From: Nitrospirota bacterium
Lineage (GTDB): Bacteria; Nitrospirota; 9FT-COMBO-42-15; HDB-SIOI813
DNA: 6,137 bases
Assembly: GCA_016234155.1 (NCBI GenBank)
Contig: JACRGZ010000119.1
Location: forward strand, 1 to 6,137
Direction: 5' to 3'
Shown: piece by piece, positions 5,880 through 6,137 of the stretch
How positions within the stretch are numbered: position 1 is the stretch's first letter
Layout of the letters: every line of letters begins with the position of its first letter
Translations under genes and position numbers: made by a program
Notes under the pieces: generated by a model
Database searches by the model: none
Told to the model about the DNA's origin: nothing
Seen by the model: the letters and a program-made list of their open reading frames with translations, nothing else

Positions 5880-5987
5880 AAATCCGTTGGAACGGGCATC
5901 ATGCTGGATTGCCCTTATCTCTGCTATAACTACATCCAGTGTTGCAGCCATGACCTGATGCATCCCCGCAGGATCAGCCCCCTCCAC
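5880..5987 (-). pseudogene. Remnant of a phosphoketolase gene (internal 36-codon fragment)
   Basis: Read on the minus strand from 5987, an open frame gives VEGADPAGMHQVM (5987-5949) followed by AATLDVVIAEIRAIQ and HDARSNGF (to 5880). From memory this matches the thiamine-diphosphate-dependent xylulose-5-phosphate/fructose-6-phosphate phosphoketolase family, which reads roughly YFVEG-DP--MHQ-MAATLD--I-EIRAIQ-DAR-NGF shortly before the conserved LRTPKGWTGP motif. The family is about 790-800 residues long, and only about 36 are seen here. After NGF the frame loses similarity and stops at a TAA (5855-5853). On the other side the match ends where the G-run of a palindromic repeat begins. No other part of the enzyme is recognisable, so this cannot be functional. 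The identification rests on recalled family sequence and should be confirmed by a protein search. Confidence 0.7.
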
Positions 5988-6056
5988 CCCCCCCCCTTTA
6001 TTAAAGGGGCAGGGCTCCCGTTGCTGCGGAGCATTGCAACGGGAAGGGGGGGGATT
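5988..6056. repeat. C-run/G-run palindromic interspersed repeat with internal hairpins
   Basis: The element is bounded by a C-run (5987-5996) and a G-run (6046-6053). Inside are a palindrome CCCCTTTA-t-TAAAGGGG (5993-6009) and a hairpin: TCCCGTTGC (6016-6024) pairs with GCAACGGGA (6036-6044), and TGC (6025-6027) pairs with GCA (6031-6033) around GGA, leaving a TT bulge. The G-run is followed by ATTTTC. This architecture matches dispersed non-coding repeats of environmental bacterial genomes. It sits directly after the mntP stop and could fold as a transcript-end structure, but it lacks a U-tract for a standard terminator in the mntP direction. Confidence 0.8.
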
Positions 6057-6057
6057 T

Positions 6058-6137
6058 TCACTGTAAATACCCCAAATGCTCCAACAATATCTTTGTACCT
6101 ATAGCAATGAGGATGACCCCGCCAACTATCTCTATCT
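6058..6137 (-). CDS. mntP: C-terminal end of a MntP-family manganese efflux pump (partial)
   Basis: Only the last 25 codons and the stop are in the window: IEIVGGVILIAIGTK followed by ILLEHLGYLQ. The pattern E-I-hydrophobic-GG-hydrophobic-LI-IG-KILLEHL is typical of the last transmembrane helix and C-terminal tail of MntP (formerly YebN/DUF204), an inner-membrane Mn(II) exporter of about 190 residues. The stop TGA is at 6060-6058, immediately beside the palindromic repeat. The fragment is short, so the family call rests on this one helix. It runs in the same direction as the downstream genes, but the 375-nt gap suggests a separate transcription unit. No manganese riboswitch or promoter can be assessed because its 5' end lies outside. 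Confidence 0.75.
   Translation of the reverse strand, partial: IEIVGGVILIAIGTKILLEHLGYLQ

Larger units (their letters stand above)
5683..6057. other. mntP-regulator intergenic region: leader, phosphoketolase remnant and palindromic repeat
   Basis: This gap of 375 nt contains, from the regulator side outward: a ribosome site and inverted repeat (5690-5717), about 160 nt without recognisable features apart from a possible promoter, a fragment related to phosphoketolase (5880-5987), and a C-run/G-run palindromic repeat (5988-6056) reaching to 1-2 nt from the mntP stop. No tRNA or intact gene is seen. A plus-strand open frame over 5724-6104 has no recognisable motif and overlaps the remnant and the repeat, so it is not called. 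Confidence 0.7.

Noticed and set aside
5683..5990. tRNA, T-box leader or riboswitch upstream of the valS operon
   Set aside because: No cloverleaf, T-box consensus or known riboswitch core could be recognised; part of the region is instead a protein-coding remnant.
5993..6044. Standard intrinsic terminator of mntP
   Set aside because: The hairpins are strong but are followed in the mntP direction by a G-rich run rather than a U-tract; a dispersed palindromic repeat explains it better, though it may still influence transcript ends.
5724..6104. Plus-strand open frame of 126 codons over the mntP-regulator gap
   Set aside because: It is antisense to the phosphoketolase remnant and runs through the palindromic repeat and the mntP end; the translation shows no domain or motif.

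Overview
The window reads as one minus-strand gene block from a bacterial chromosome of moderate G+C. It holds housekeeping genes plus several layers of small repeats and one gene remnant. The order in the direction of transcription is: C-terminal end of a MntP-type manganese exporter (6137-6058), a repeat-rich gap holding a phosphoketolase remnant (6057-5683), an atypical response regulator (5682-4834), valS (4821-2197), nadC (2180-1320), birA (1140-148), and an AT-rich tail (147-1). No intact gene is supported on the plus strand; the long plus-strand open frames are antisense shadows.

The cluster regulator-valS-nadC-birA, and the regulator's C-terminal tail, resemble what I recall from Desulfobacterota (Geobacter-like) and Nitrospirota genomes. 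The repeats fit that too: an in-frame MLKQVQHD-type palindromic element, C-run/G-run palindromic repeats, and 7-8 bp tandem arrays are frequent in environmental genomes of those groups. The phylum is an inference from style and gene order, not from a marker search.

The regulator and valS are 12 nt apart, and valS and nadC 16 nt apart, so these three are probably co-transcribed. birA follows nadC after a 179-nt gap made largely of short tandem repeats, so it may be co-transcribed or separately expressed. Functionally, ValRS charges tRNA-Val, NadC makes nicotinate mononucleotide for NAD, and BirA attaches biotin to carboxylase carrier protein and may repress biotin genes. The link among them is housekeeping rather than one pathway.

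The points most worth a second look are: (1) the regulator's receiver domain lacks the phospho-acceptor aspartate and the conserved switch Thr/Ser; (2) a palindromic repeat plus a 21-bp tandem expansion and a 7-bp tandem array are translated in frame inside that regulator; (3) a 36-codon piece of a phosphoketolase gene lies between mntP and the regulator, against a palindromic repeat; (4) short tandem arrays with 7- or 8-bp periods sit at three gene boundaries, and one of them contains the valS start codon. I found no convincing novel multi-gene system.
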